From assembly GCA_023485185.1 (NCBI GenBank), contig JAMCZP010000308.1, positions 1 through 14,179 on the forward strand: a DNA stretch of 14,179 bases. Direction: 5' to 3'. The notes under the pieces were generated by a model, which had not been told where the DNA came from, ran no database searches, and saw only the letters and a list, made by a program, of their open reading frames with translations. Both the position numbers and the translations under genes were made by a program. Below, one piece after another: positions 1 to 7,295 of the stretch. Each line of letters starts with the position of its first letter. The first letter of the stretch is position 1. Origin of the DNA: Gammaproteobacteria bacterium. GTDB taxonomy: Bacteria > Pseudomonadota > Gammaproteobacteria > Pseudomonadales > Halomonadaceae.

Positions 1-24
1 CCCGAAAAGAATAATAAGACCCAT
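1..24 (-). CDS. dctM: TRAP transporter large permease DctM (partial, first 8 codons)
   Basis: The minus strand opens an ATG at 24-22 and reads MGLIILFG to the window edge. This is the usual start of the DctM large membrane subunit of TRAP transporters. The start lies 3 bp after the dctQ stop, in the usual DctQ-DctM order. A purine-rich GAAGGGGG ribosome binding site lies in the last codons of dctQ (33-40), about 8 nt upstream. By family knowledge DctM is the large multi-spanning subunit that forms the transport channel. Only eight residues are visible, so the call rests on gene order, the start signal and this short hydrophobic beginning. Confidence 0.7.
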
Positions 25-27
25 CGA

Positions 28-564
28 TTATACCCCCTTCACTTTCCGAGTTAGTAAGCGCTGCGCTATATCTGCGGCTGAAAAGAGCATGATTAACACA
101 CCGCATATCACTAGGGGGGCTGCACGCCAGCTCTCTGAAAGTCCTATCATGGGAATGGCCCTATTCAGGTTTGTCATCACCAAAGTCCACCCTTGAAAAG
201 CCATAAACCCGCCAAAAAAGAAGATGAAAAGATCCGCTAGATGGTGCATAAAACTGCGTAAAGGGCCGGCACAACTTTCACGAATAAAGTCGATATTAAG
301 GTGGCTGTGATGCCTTACCCCCGCCGCCGCACCTAAGCAGGTAATGTAAACCACCATTAGCAGTGAGGCCTGTTCGACCCATGTCGGTGTGTTATTCAAC
401 ACATAACGACCAAAAACCAACCAGCCAAATATTGAGATAAGCGTGACTAACAAGACACCTGCAACCAAAATACATAAGCTGGCGATGCCATCTAGTATTC
501 GATTTATTGGGCCGCTACTTATTGCGTCTTCTTTATCGAGAGATGATTCAAGTTCGATACTCAC
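28..564 (-). CDS. dctQ: TRAP transporter small permease DctQ
   Basis: This encodes a 178-residue inner-membrane protein with four hydrophobic segments at about residues 26-50, 64-83, 106-125 and 147-165, the size and layout of DctQ small subunits. The stretch around residues 51-92 (FGRYVLNNTPTWVEQ, then a GVRHHSHLNIDF-like loop) matches the conserved family region between TM1 and TM2. DctQ pairs with DctM to form the Na+-driven permease that accepts substrate from DctP. The start codon is GTG at 564-562, with AAAGGA about 7 nt upstream. It sits in the order kdgD-dctP-dctQ-dctM, so the substrate is inferred to be glucarate, galactarate or a related sugar acid. Confidence 0.9.
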   Translation of the reverse strand: MSIELESSLDKEDAISSGPINRILDGIASLCILVAGVLLVTLISIFGWLVFGRYVLNNTPTWVEQASLLMVVYITCLGAAAGVRHHSHLNIDFIRESCAGPLRSFMHHLADLFIFFFGGFMAFQGWTLVMTNLNRAIPMIGLSESWRAAPLVICGVLIMLFSAADIAQRLLTRKVKGV

Positions 565-580
565 GGCTCTTTCCTTTTCA

Positions 581-623
581 ACTTCCGGCAGCGATAAGTA
601 ATACCTAACCAGCTGCCGGAAGT
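581..623 (-). other. Intercistronic hairpin between dctP and dctQ
   Basis: A perfect 12-bp inverted repeat, ACTTCCGGCAGC (581-592) and GCTGCCGGAAGT (612-623), encloses a 19-nt loop in the 72-bp gap between dctP and dctQ. No T-run follows the stem in the minus direction, so it does not look like a full intrinsic terminator. A stable stem just after a binding-protein gene commonly protects the upstream mRNA 3' end or attenuates read-through, which gives more binding protein than permease. That role is inferred here. Confidence 0.6.
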
Positions 624-636
624 ATTTAAGTGTTAA

Positions 637-1713
637 TCACTCGGCGGAGCGAATTTCCTCAATCAGCTCGCCTGTGCCTGGGTTACTGGCAATGAAGTTT
701 TCATACATTGGTTCCATAAGCGCCTGGAAGGCAGCTTTATCTTCCACTTCATTGATTTCTACACCGTGGTCTAAGACTATTTGGCGGCTCTCTTCAGAGC
801 TCTCTACCCATAGCTCACGCTGACGTACAGACGCTTGCTGCGCTACGTCACGAATGATCTCTTGATCTTCTGCCGCGAGTTTGTCCCAGCTGGCTTTTGC
901 GGCGCATAAACACTCTGGGATAATCAAGTGCTCGGTTAAGGAGTAATACCCTGTTACCTCAAAGTGATTACTGGACTCAAAGGAGGGATAGTTATTTTCT
1001 GCACCGTCTAAAACACCCGTCGTTAAGCTTTGATACACCTCGCCATAGGACATTGGCGTCGCGTTTCCACCGAGTGCTTCAATCATGTGAACATAAAGGT
1101 CGTTGTTCATAACACGGATCTTTAAGCCACGAACGTCTTCGGGAGTGTTAATAGGCAGCTTGGTGTTGTAAATACTTCTCGCCCCTGAATCAAACCATGA
1201 TAGAACTACCAGTCCTTTTTCTTCTAAAGCGTCAGCAAAACGCTCACCAATTTCACCATCCATTACCGTGTGCATATGTTCAACGTCATTGAACAAAAAG
1301 GGTAGCGAGAACACATTGGTTTCGGGAACGATGGGCCCCATTGGCCCCATATTGAAATTGGCAAAATCCAAGGCCCCATTGCGGGTCTGCTCAATTGCAT
1401 CCGATTGATCCCCGAGCACAGCGTTGTTATACACTCGGGGGGTCACGCGCCCATCTGTTTGCTCCGCTACGGCAGCTGCGAACTCTTCCAAGGCAACAGT
1501 ATTGGGGTAGCCATCAGGATGGATGTTCCAGCCACGCCAATTATTTGCCTGAGCCGACGTTGCAAATGCTATTAGAGCTATGGCACCCACGGTAGCTGCG
1601 AGCGTTTTCATAGTCGGGGCTTTAGTAGTACGGGTTTGAATAGCTCGGGCTTTGCTAACAGGAGTGTTAACAGGGCTAGTGCTAACTGCTGCGTTATTTG
1701 TAGATGTACGCAT
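637..1713 (-). CDS. dctP: TRAP transporter periplasmic substrate-binding protein DctP
   Basis: The 358-residue product is a DctP-family extracytoplasmic binding protein. It delivers a sugar acid to the DctQM permease in the inner membrane. Visible family features are the GLKIRV segment with Arg200 (the usual carboxylate-binding arginine), the TPMSYGEVYQSL stretch at about 219-230 and GAENN at 237-241. A normal signal peptide begins at Met35 (MKTLAATVGAIALIAF) and ends with SAQA before residue 57. The oddity is 34 extra residues before it, rich in Thr, Ser and Asn with several Arg and Lys. The ATG at 1713 has a strong AGAGGAAGT ribosome binding site, whereas the internal ATG at 1611 has none, so I keep the long start. 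kdgD ends 44 bp upstream and dctQ follows. The substrate is inferred from the neighbours as glucarate or galactarate. Confidence 0.9.
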   Translation of the reverse strand: MRTSTNNAAVSTSPVNTPVSKARAIQTRTTKAPTMKTLAATVGAIALIAFATSAQANNWRGWNIHPDGYPNTVALEEFAAAVAEQTDGRVTPRVYNNAVLGDQSDAIEQTRNGALDFANFNMGPMGPIVPETNVFSLPFLFNDVEHMHTVMDGEIGERFADALEEKGLVVLSWFDSGARSIYNTKLPINTPEDVRGLKIRVMNNDLYVHMIEALGGNATPMSYGEVYQSLTTGVLDGAENNYPSFESSNHFEVTGYYSLTEHLIIPECLCAAKASWDKLAAEDQEIIRDVAQQASVRQRELWVESSEESRQIVLDHGVEINEVEDKAAFQALMEPMYENFIASNPGTGELIEEIRSAE

Positions 1714-1757
1714 GTATGACTTCCTCTTATTATTGGTGATGCGTTAGAAATCGCTGG

Positions 1758-2675
1758 TTAGTACTTCTTTGCTTTATCGATTAGCGCATTAAGCTGCTGG
1801 CACTCATCGCTGGTTGGCATTGTAAGTGGAGCACGAACATTACCGGCAGGCCGTCCAACTATTTCGGCACCCGCTTTGATAAGGCTAACGGCGTAACCTG
1901 CTTTTCGGTCCCTGAGGTCTACAAAAGGAATAAAAAAGTCATTGGTGATTTGCTTAACGACCTCTTTATTGCCTTTGCGCAACTCCTTGTAAAACGTGAC
2001 GGCCATTTCAGGTACGAAGTTAAAAACAGCCGAAGAATAAGTATTCACACCAATGGAGACGTAGGCCTCTGCAAAGATTTCTGCCGTGGGTACGCCACCG
2101 ATATAGGCCAGCCGATCACCGACGGTCTTAATGATTTTGTTAAGCGCTTGAATATCACCTTTGCCATCTTTTAACCCCACTAAGTTAGGGCAAAGGTCGG
2201 CCAGTTGTTGAACAGAGTGGGCATTCAAAATGCCATTGCCGCGGTTGTAATAAATCACATTGATTGAAGTGGCATCGCAAATTTGGCGCGCGTATTCGAC
2301 AAGGCCATCTTGCGGGCATTCGGTCAGGTAGGGTGGCATCAGTAAAATACCATCAGCCCCAGCCTCTTCGGCCGCCTTTGCAAACGCCGTCCCTGTTTCC
2401 ACACTGAGACCAGCGCTGGCGATCACTGGCAAACGCCCATCAATCACTTCAACTGCCACACGTACGATCTGGCGATACTCCTCTAGCGATAGGCTAAAAA
2501 ACTCTCCCGTACCACCGGCCACAAAAACCGCTGAAATCTCATGGCTGATAAACCACTCTAACCGTTTGCGATAACTCGCTTCATCAAAGCGACCCTGGCT
2601 ATCGAAGTCCGTAATCGGAAACGACAGCAGGCCATCGCCAATGGCATTAATTACTGCTTCTCTTGAAAACGTCAC
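1758..2675 (-). CDS. kdgD: 5-dehydro-4-deoxyglucarate dehydratase (KdgD)
   Basis: The 305-residue protein belongs to the DapA/N-acetylneuraminate lyase class I aldolase superfamily. It matches 5-dehydro-4-deoxyglucarate dehydratase (EC 4.2.1.41), which dehydrates and decarboxylates the GudD product to 2-oxoglutarate semialdehyde in the cytoplasm. The phosphate/carboxylate loop GGTGEF lies at residues 54-59. The tyrosine pair in VIYYNRGN is at 142-143, and the likely Schiff-base lysine is Lys169 in LVGLKDGKGD. Length is normal for the family. The start is GTG at 2675-2673, with GAGAGGG about 7 nt upstream. It appears to be the first gene of a kdgD-dctPQM operon, downstream of an operator it shares with gudD. 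Other DapA-like activities are possible but unlikely next to gudD. Confidence 0.92.
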   Translation of the reverse strand: MTFSREAVINAIGDGLLSFPITDFDSQGRFDEASYRKRLEWFISHEISAVFVAGGTGEFFSLSLEEYRQIVRVAVEVIDGRLPVIASAGLSVETGTAFAKAAEEAGADGILLMPPYLTECPQDGLVEYARQICDATSINVIYYNRGNGILNAHSVQQLADLCPNLVGLKDGKGDIQALNKIIKTVGDRLAYIGGVPTAEIFAEAYVSIGVNTYSSAVFNFVPEMAVTFYKELRKGNKEVVKQITNDFFIPFVDLRDRKAGYAVSLIKAGAEIVGRPAGNVRAPLTMPTSDECQQLNALIDKAKKY

Positions 2676-2741
2676 GTTGCGCCCTCTCTGTAAATGCGCT
2701 GACCATTAAGTGAGCAAACTTCACCAACTGGCCACTCTATT

Positions 2742-2760
2742 ATGTAATACATCATACAAC
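2742..2760 (-). promoter_or_regulatory. Candidate operator upstream of kdgD-dctPQM
   Basis: The 19-bp sequence atgtaatacatcatacaac is repeated exactly upstream of gudD at 4408-4426. Its first 11 bp (2742-2752) form a perfect palindrome, ATGTA-A-TACAT, the architecture usual for GntR/FadR-subfamily operators in sugar-acid catabolism. On the minus strand it contains TATGAT, a possible -10 hexamer, so bound repressor could block transcription. It lies about 67 bp upstream of the kdgD start. The regulator itself is not in the window. Confidence 0.65.
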
Positions 2761-2810
2761 CAAAAAGATAAGTATCATCCCTGCGTAGCGCAAGCCGAAC
2801 TATCTAAATA

Positions 2811-2835
2811 TGAACCAAAGTAGTATCCCTAAATG
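2811..2835 (-). promoter_or_regulatory. Second shared upstream element (kdgD side)
   Basis: This 25-bp stretch matches 4471-4495 upstream of gudD at 19 positions, including 11 consecutive bases (aaccaaagtag; CTACTTTGGTT on the minus strand). It lies upstream of the palindromic operator in both promoter regions. It may bind a regulator or be part of a promoter. No known consensus was recognised. Confidence 0.4.
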
Positions 2836-2896
2836 CCAACAACGGGCGCTCGCTAAACACTGTCGCTAGCAGCTATACCGTCTGCCATTAATGCTT

Positions 2897-2940
2897 CTGC
2901 CCGCTATTAATAAAAAGTGCATAAATAGCAGGCAGTTTTT
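2897..2940 (+). terminator. Terminator-like hairpin in the gudD-kdgD gap
   Basis: The arms ctgcccgctatt (2897-2908) and aatagcaggcag (2924-2935) pair over 12 bp with one mismatch, and five Ts follow on the plus strand (2936-2940). That geometry is an intrinsic terminator reading rightward, yet no plus-strand gene lies upstream of it. Read on the minus strand it would be a hairpin after gudD without a T-run. It may stop antisense transcription or stabilise the gudD mRNA end. The rest of the 2676-2998 gap holds the two shared promoter elements and a 12-bp palindrome, TATCAATTGATA, at 2975-2986; I see no gene. Confidence 0.45.
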
Positions 2941-2998
2941 CAACAGCGCCTTATCCAACCTTGATGCCTAACCGTATCAATTGATAATTAAGCAATGA

Positions 2999-4324
2999 TC
3001 AACGAACTAGCGCTGGTCGCTTCGGATCAAATTCCCATCCAGAGATCAGAAATTGCATGGCAATGGCATCGTTGCGCTGCGTGGTATCAAGAGACTTATA
3101 GAGATTGTGCGCCTCTATTAGTTTTTCTTCATCTACATCAACCCCTAACCCTGGCGTGGTCGGAACCTTTAATTTACCTTCACGTATTAGCAAAGGATTT
3201 TGAGTGATACGTTGTCCATCTTGCCAAATCCAGTGAGTATCGATTGCGGTAATTTCACCTGGGCAAGCGGCAGCAACATGGGTCATCATGGCAAGCGAAA
3301 TATCGAAGTGGTTATTGCTGTGAGAGCCCCAGGTCATGCCCCACTCATTGCAAAGTTCGCCGACTTTGACAGCGCCTTGCATGGTCCAGAAATGACAATC
3401 CGCCAAAGGTATATCAACAGAGTTAAGCTGAACGGCGTACTGCAGCTGTTTAAAATCAGTCGCAATCATATTGGTGGCCGTAGGTAGACCTGTACGCTTC
3501 TTAAACTCTGCCATCGTCTCCCGCCCTGAGTAGCCTTCTTCTTGACCACAGGGATCTTCGGCATAGCTCAGCAGGTGCTTGATAGGCTCCAATACACGCA
3601 CTGCTTCATCGAGCTTCCAGGCACCGTTAGGGTCTAGCGTCAGCCGTGCCTCAGGAAACGCTTCATGAAGCGCGCGAATACAGTCGGCTTCTTCCTCACC
3701 ACGTAATACACCGCCTTTTAATTTAAAATCTTTAAACCCATAGCGCTCATAGGCGGCTTTGGCTAATTTAGCCACCGCTGCAGGGGTTAGCGCTTCTTGA
3801 TAGCGAATCTCATCCCACCTATCTTGAGGATTGTGCGTTTTGGGATAAGGCAGGTCTGTTTTGTCAGGATCACCAAGTAAAAACAAATAGCCCAATGCCT
3901 CGACTTCATCACGTTGACGGCCGTACTGACCAAGCAGGTCGGCGACGGGCATTTGTAGCGTCTGCCCATAGAGGTCTAATAGCGCCGATTCAATACCCGT
4001 AATCACATGCACCGCCACGCGCAGATCGAATGTCTGGCGCCCTCGCTCCTCGCGCCCGTTCTGAGCTAACCGCAAGCGAATCTGATTGAGAGTGTGCTTG
4101 ATATTATTGATTTGCGAGCCTTCCACAAGCTCCCGACACTGCTCGAGCCCTTTAAGAATGCCGCCGCTGGAAGGAATCTCACCAACGCCCTGGTTACCGG
4201 CATTATCCTCAAGGATGACTACACAGCGGATGAACCATGGGGCATGTCCGCCACTGAGGTTAAGTAAAAAACCGTCGTAGCCAGCGACTGGAACTACCTT
4301 CATCGTTTTAATCTTAGGAAACAT
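2999..4324 (-). CDS. gudD: Glucarate dehydratase GudD
   Basis: This is an enolase-superfamily glucarate dehydratase (EC 4.2.1.40), which converts D-glucarate to 5-dehydro-4-deoxyglucarate, the KdgD substrate. Counting from the upstream TTG at 4360, the catalytic set is complete and offset by 8 from E. coli GudD. It comprises the KLK motif with Lys213/Lys215, metal ligands Asp243 (DPNGAW), Glu268 (AEDPCG) and Asn297 (ATNMI), and the His347 (GSHSNNHFD)/Asp374 (AIDTHW) dyad. The C-terminus ends in KRPALVR, like E. coli KRPCMVR. I chose ATG 4324 (441 residues) because AGAGG lies 10 nt upstream and E. coli GudD has a similarly short N-terminus; a TTG at 4360 would give 453. It likely has its own promoter with the shared operator at 4408-4426. 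It may also act on L-idarate. Confidence 0.94.
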   Translation of the reverse strand: MFPKIKTMKVVPVAGYDGFLLNLSGGHAPWFIRCVVILEDNAGNQGVGEIPSSGGILKGLEQCRELVEGSQINNIKHTLNQIRLRLAQNGREERGRQTFDLRVAVHVITGIESALLDLYGQTLQMPVADLLGQYGRQRDEVEALGYLFLLGDPDKTDLPYPKTHNPQDRWDEIRYQEALTPAAVAKLAKAAYERYGFKDFKLKGGVLRGEEEADCIRALHEAFPEARLTLDPNGAWKLDEAVRVLEPIKHLLSYAEDPCGQEEGYSGRETMAEFKKRTGLPTATNMIATDFKQLQYAVQLNSVDIPLADCHFWTMQGAVKVGELCNEWGMTWGSHSNNHFDISLAMMTHVAAACPGEITAIDTHWIWQDGQRITQNPLLIREGKLKVPTTPGLGVDVDEEKLIEAHNLYKSLDTTQRNDAIAMQFLISGWEFDPKRPALVR

Positions 4325-4407
4325 AGGGTGCAAGCCTCTTTTATTATCGATGCCAGTCAAAAATCATGCTGTGGATATAGTTACCGTGACCAACTAAACA
4401 CCTCGAA

Positions 4408-4426
4408 ATGTAATACATCATACAAC
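4408..4426 (-). promoter_or_regulatory. Candidate operator upstream of gudD
   Basis: This is an exact copy of the 19-bp element at 2742-2760, with the palindrome ATGTAATACAT at 4408-4418. It lies about 84 bp upstream of the ATG chosen for gudD. An identical operator before gudD and before kdgD-dctPQM suggests both units respond to the same sugar-acid regulator, probably of the GntR family. The regulator identity is inferred. Confidence 0.65.
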
Positions 4427-4470
4427 AATAAATAGAGCCGCCTTTCGGTGCAAGCACAGAAAGTTGGATC

Positions 4471-4495
4471 TAAACCAAAGTAGCAGTCATAGATG
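4471..4495 (-). promoter_or_regulatory. Second shared upstream element (gudD side)
   Basis: This is the counterpart of 2811-2835, with 19 of 25 bases identical and the common core aaccaaagtag at 4473-4483. The distance from its core to the palindrome is 65 bp here and 71 bp at kdgD, so the order is kept while the spacing differs by about half a helical turn. Confidence 0.4.
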
Positions 4496-4544
4496 TTTCG
4501 ACAAGAAAGTCTCTGTTACTCAAGCCACATCGCCAAGTTACTAG

Positions 4545-4560
4545 CTAAATTATAATTTAG
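4545..4560. repeat. AT-rich 16-bp perfect palindrome at the phosphoesterase stop
   Basis: CTAAATTATAATTTAG is self-complementary and overlaps the TAA stop of the metallophosphoesterase gene. It is AT-rich, so the stem would be weak. It may contribute to 3' end formation or be chance in an AT-rich gap. Confidence 0.35.
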
Positions 4561-5318
4561 ATATCAACCACACAATCTGGTCTAAACAGCGGCGGATCGA
4601 ACTCGTAGGGATAACCACCTGGGTTGGCGATAACTCGCGTACCATTTCGCAAAATATCAACGGGTTCGTGGACATGCCCGTGCACCCATAGATCCATTTT
4701 CCCCATCAGATGAGGCAGGTGGGAAGCAAACGCGGGGGAAAGCGCATCGCCTACATATTGATCAGGAATGCAGTCGTGTAGCGGGGCGTGGTGGCTGACG
4801 ACTATCTTTGGGCCGTCAAATGGTTGAGCAAGCTCATGCTCTAACCAGTTAAGTGCTTCGGCGTGTAACTGGCTGCTCGCTAACGGCGTAAACGTAACCC
4901 CTGGCGACGTTTGTACGATTTTGAAATCGGGCATATAGCGTAAAGCTTTAGCTTCGGTATGAGCGGGATTTTGCGTCGGATCGCCAGCATAGAGCGCAAA
5001 GTCCGTCCACAGCGTAGTGCCATAGAAACGCACATCGCCCAGCGTTACGGCGCGGTTATCCAGCAGTTCAATATCGAGCCGCTCGGCTTCCAGCATCAAC
5101 TCTTCGCGCAGAAGCGGTATGCAGGTCCCGTAGAATTCGTGATTGCCAGGCACATAGATAATCGGTACCTCTGGAAATCGACGACGCGCCCAGGCAAGCC
5201 CTTCGCTTTTGCGATGGATATCGCCAGCCAGGACGATTACGTCAGCGTCTACGTCTGGCAGCGCGCGGTTTTCGTCAAAGAACTCCAAGTGTAAATCAGA
5301 CAAAATACGCAGGCGCAT
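4557..5318 (-). CDS. Calcineurin-like metallophosphoesterase
   Basis: The 253-residue cytoplasmic protein has all the dinuclear metal-binding blocks of the calcineurin-like phosphoesterase superfamily in order. These are SDLHLE (Asp8, His10), AGDIH (Asp33), PGNHEFYG (Asn59, His60), VSHHAP (His176) and WVHGHVH (GHxH, His215 and His217), followed by NPGGYPYE near the C-terminus. The family hydrolyses phosphomono- or diesters using two metal ions, but the substrate cannot be read from sequence. There is no signal peptide or membrane segment. The ATG at 5318 is the natural start because the first motif begins at residue 7; its ribosome binding site is weak. A strong hairpin separates it from poxB upstream, so it may be transcribed partly by read-through. 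Confidence 0.88.
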   Translation of the reverse strand: MRLRILSDLHLEFFDENRALPDVDADVIVLAGDIHRKSEGLAWARRRFPEVPIIYVPGNHEFYGTCIPLLREELMLEAERLDIELLDNRAVTLGDVRFYGTTLWTDFALYAGDPTQNPAHTEAKALRYMPDFKIVQTSPGVTFTPLASSQLHAEALNWLEHELAQPFDGPKIVVSHHAPLHDCIPDQYVGDALSPAFASHLPHLMGKMDLWVHGHVHEPVDILRNGTRVIANPGGYPYEFDPPLFRPDCVVDI

Positions 5319-5361
5319 TGGGCTACTCGTTGCTAAAAAGAGATTAGGCTTTGTACGAATA

Positions 5362-5397
5362 CTGCTTTAGCTCGCCCCTCCCGGCAAGCTAAAGCAG
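5362..5397 (-). terminator. Strong hairpin after poxB
   Basis: The arms at 5362-5376 and 5383-5397 pair over 15 bp with a single wobble-type mismatch around a 6-nt loop, in the 90-bp gap between poxB and the phosphoesterase gene. Read in the minus direction it comes 12 nt after the poxB stop codon. The downstream sequence (TATTCGTAC) has no true T-run, so it may be a weak terminator or an mRNA-stabilising stem. Confidence 0.5.
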
Positions 5398-5408
5398 GGA
5401 AGGCAAGT

Positions 5409-7121
5409 TTAACGCTTCAGAAAGTTACTTTTGACTAGATGTACTACCTCATCCATGCGACCGCTCAACACCGCTTTGGCAGAGTAAAGCGCGGTAGAAG
5501 CCACTTGCCCTGCTTCCACTTTTGGTGGCATTACCAGCTCCATCGGATTAACCACGACATCGAGCAGTGCAGGCCCTGGCTGAGCTAGCCAGTCGTGAAT
5601 GGCATTATCAAGCTGATCTTCACGCTCTACGCGCTTGCCCCATAATCCCATAGCTTGGGCAACTTGACCAAAATCGGGATTTTCCAACGCCGTATAAGCA
5701 TCCAGCAACCCTTCAACTTTTTGCTCTAATTCGACAAAGCTTAAGGAGCTGTTGTTATACACCACGATTTTAAGGGGAATCCGCCGCTGAACCAGGGTTA
5801 ACAGATCCCCCATCAACATCGAGAGACCACCATCTCCACACATTGCAATCACTTGGCGATCGGGGTAGGCCAGTTGCATTCCCAACGCCTGAGGATACGC
5901 ATTTGCCATGGTGCCATGTTGTAGACTGGAGTGCGTTCGACGCTTTTCTAGAGCACGAATATGGCGCAACATCCATACGTTAACGCTGCCCGTATCGGCG
6001 GTAATCAATGCATTATCGCTAGCCAAACGGTCAATGGCGAGGGTTAGCTCTTGTGGGTGTATTAGCTCATCGTCTTTACTGTTATGGGCCGATTTATCCC
6101 ACGATTTTTGATAGCGTTTGCGACACTTCTCCAGCCAACGTGTGCTGGAATTGGCTTCGACGACTTGAAAGAGTGCTTCGCAGGTATCACGCACGCTGCC
6201 GATGATCCCCACATCAACAGGGTAGCGTTTACCGATCTGTGCGGGGTCATTATCAATCTGAATAATCGACGCGTCTTCTGGGTAAAACTGGCTAAACGCG
6301 AAATTACAACCCAGCAATAGCAGCGTGTCGCACTCCGCTACCGCTCGATAGCCACCTTCAAGGCCATAAATGCCGGTCATGCCCACTTGGTAGGGGTTGT
6401 CGTACTCGATAAAATCTTTAGCGCGAGAGGTCCAAGCGATGGGAGCCTGCAGTTTTTCTGCCAATGCCATCACCTGCTCACGTGCACCTTCACAGCCTGC
6501 GCCAGCAAAAATGGTGATATTGCCGCCCTTATTAAGCTGCTGCACCGCAGGCACTAATGACTCAGCCGATGGGCGCAATGAGTAACTAAAACGGTGAGTA
6601 CGGTAGGCAAGTTGGTTTTGCGGCGTTTGACTAAAAATATCGCCAGGAACAATTATCACCGCAACGCCACCCTTGGCCAGCGCGGTTTGCGCGGCAAGCG
6701 CTGTCATACGACGCGCCTGTTCGGGGGAGTTCAGCGTTTCACAAAATACGCTGTATTGTTCAAATATCTGGGACTGATCGACTTCTTGCGGAAAGCGCCC
6801 GCCCGTTTCACCAAGTGGAACCTGAGTGGCAATAAATACCACCGGTGCGCCATTACGGTGGGCATCAAATAGGCCATTAACAAAATGCAGGCTACCTGGG
6901 CCACAAGAACCGGCACATAGCGCTAATTCCTGGGTGATATAAGCTTCACCCCCGGCGGCAAAACCGCCCACTTCCTCATGGCGAACCCCTATCCACTCTA
7001 TGTCACTTTGTCGCAGGGCATCGGTGAAGTGATTAAGTGTATCCCCCACCACACCATAGCAGCGCTTTGCTCCGGCATCGTGGAGGGTTTCTATCATAAT
7101 TTCAGCAACATTGGTGCTCAT
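5409..7121 (-). CDS. poxB: Pyruvate:ubiquinone oxidoreductase (PoxB-type pyruvate oxidase)
   Basis: This is a thiamine-diphosphate- and FAD-dependent enzyme that oxidatively decarboxylates pyruvate to acetate and CO2 and passes electrons to quinone (EC 1.2.5.1). Numbered from the TTG at 7139, it shows the RHEEVGGFAAGGEA block with the activating glutamate at about 55-56 and AGSCGPGSLH at 76-85. EYDNPYQVGMTGIYG spans 245-259, HGTMANAYPQALG 408-420, and the ThDP motif CGDGGLSMLMGD to NN 434-463. The end, LYSAKAVLSGRMDEVVHLVK, closely resembles the amphipathic C-terminal peptide by which E. coli PoxB binds membrane lipid. I place the start at ATG 7121 (570 residues; E. coli has 572) because GGAG lies 6 nt upstream, while the TTG at 7139 and ATG at 7133 lack one. 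The gene is divergent from a microprotein gene. Confidence 0.92.
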   Translation of the reverse strand: MSTNVAEIMIETLHDAGAKRCYGVVGDTLNHFTDALRQSDIEWIGVRHEEVGGFAAGGEAYITQELALCAGSCGPGSLHFVNGLFDAHRNGAPVVFIATQVPLGETGGRFPQEVDQSQIFEQYSVFCETLNSPEQARRMTALAAQTALAKGGVAVIIVPGDIFSQTPQNQLAYRTHRFSYSLRPSAESLVPAVQQLNKGGNITIFAGAGCEGAREQVMALAEKLQAPIAWTSRAKDFIEYDNPYQVGMTGIYGLEGGYRAVAECDTLLLLGCNFAFSQFYPEDASIIQIDNDPAQIGKRYPVDVGIIGSVRDTCEALFQVVEANSSTRWLEKCRKRYQKSWDKSAHNSKDDELIHPQELTLAIDRLASDNALITADTGSVNVWMLRHIRALEKRRTHSSLQHGTMANAYPQALGMQLAYPDRQVIAMCGDGGLSMLMGDLLTLVQRRIPLKIVVYNNSSLSFVELEQKVEGLLDAYTALENPDFGQVAQAMGLWGKRVEREDQLDNAIHDWLAQPGPALLDVVVNPMELVMPPKVEAGQVASTALYSAKAVLSGRMDEVVHLVKSNFLKR

Positions 7122-7258
7122 TAGCGACTCCATTCGCAACTACGTTAAAACGGATTAATCGCCTTAAAGCCTAGCTGATGAATAGCAATCGTGCTTTGTG
7201 CACTGTCCCAGCCAAATGGTCACCCACAGAATTATGCTGCACCGCAACAAAAAAGTAC

Positions 7259-7294
7259 TATACTAGGTGTGTAGTCCCACTAGGAGGACCACAC
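7259..7294 (+). promoter_or_regulatory. Candidate -10 and short leader hairpin of the first microprotein gene
   Basis: TATACT at 7259-7264 is a 5-of-6 match to a -10 hexamer; no good -35 is visible. A start about 7 nt downstream would give a leader of roughly 25 nt. Within it, GTGTG-TA-GTCC (7267-7277) can pair with GGACCACAC (7286-7294) around the loop CACTAGGA. That fold would partly cover the ribosome binding site TAGGAGG (7281-7287), whose last two Gs lie in the stem, so translation could be modulated by this fold. Confidence 0.4.
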
Positions 7295-7295
7295 A

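Noticed and set aside
2676..2998. A hidden gene in the gudD-kdgD gap
   Set aside because: No frame with a ribosome binding site or meaningful length was seen on either strand; the gap is explained by promoter elements and a hairpin.
4325..4360. TTG start giving a 453-residue GudD
   Set aside because: ATG 4324 has AGAGG at a usable distance and gives a length closer to E. coli GudD (446); the TTG is possible but less likely.
4959..5294. 111-codon plus-strand frame antisense to the metallophosphoesterase
   Set aside because: The minus strand carries every metallophosphoesterase motif in this interval; the antisense frame shows no recognisable motif or start signal.
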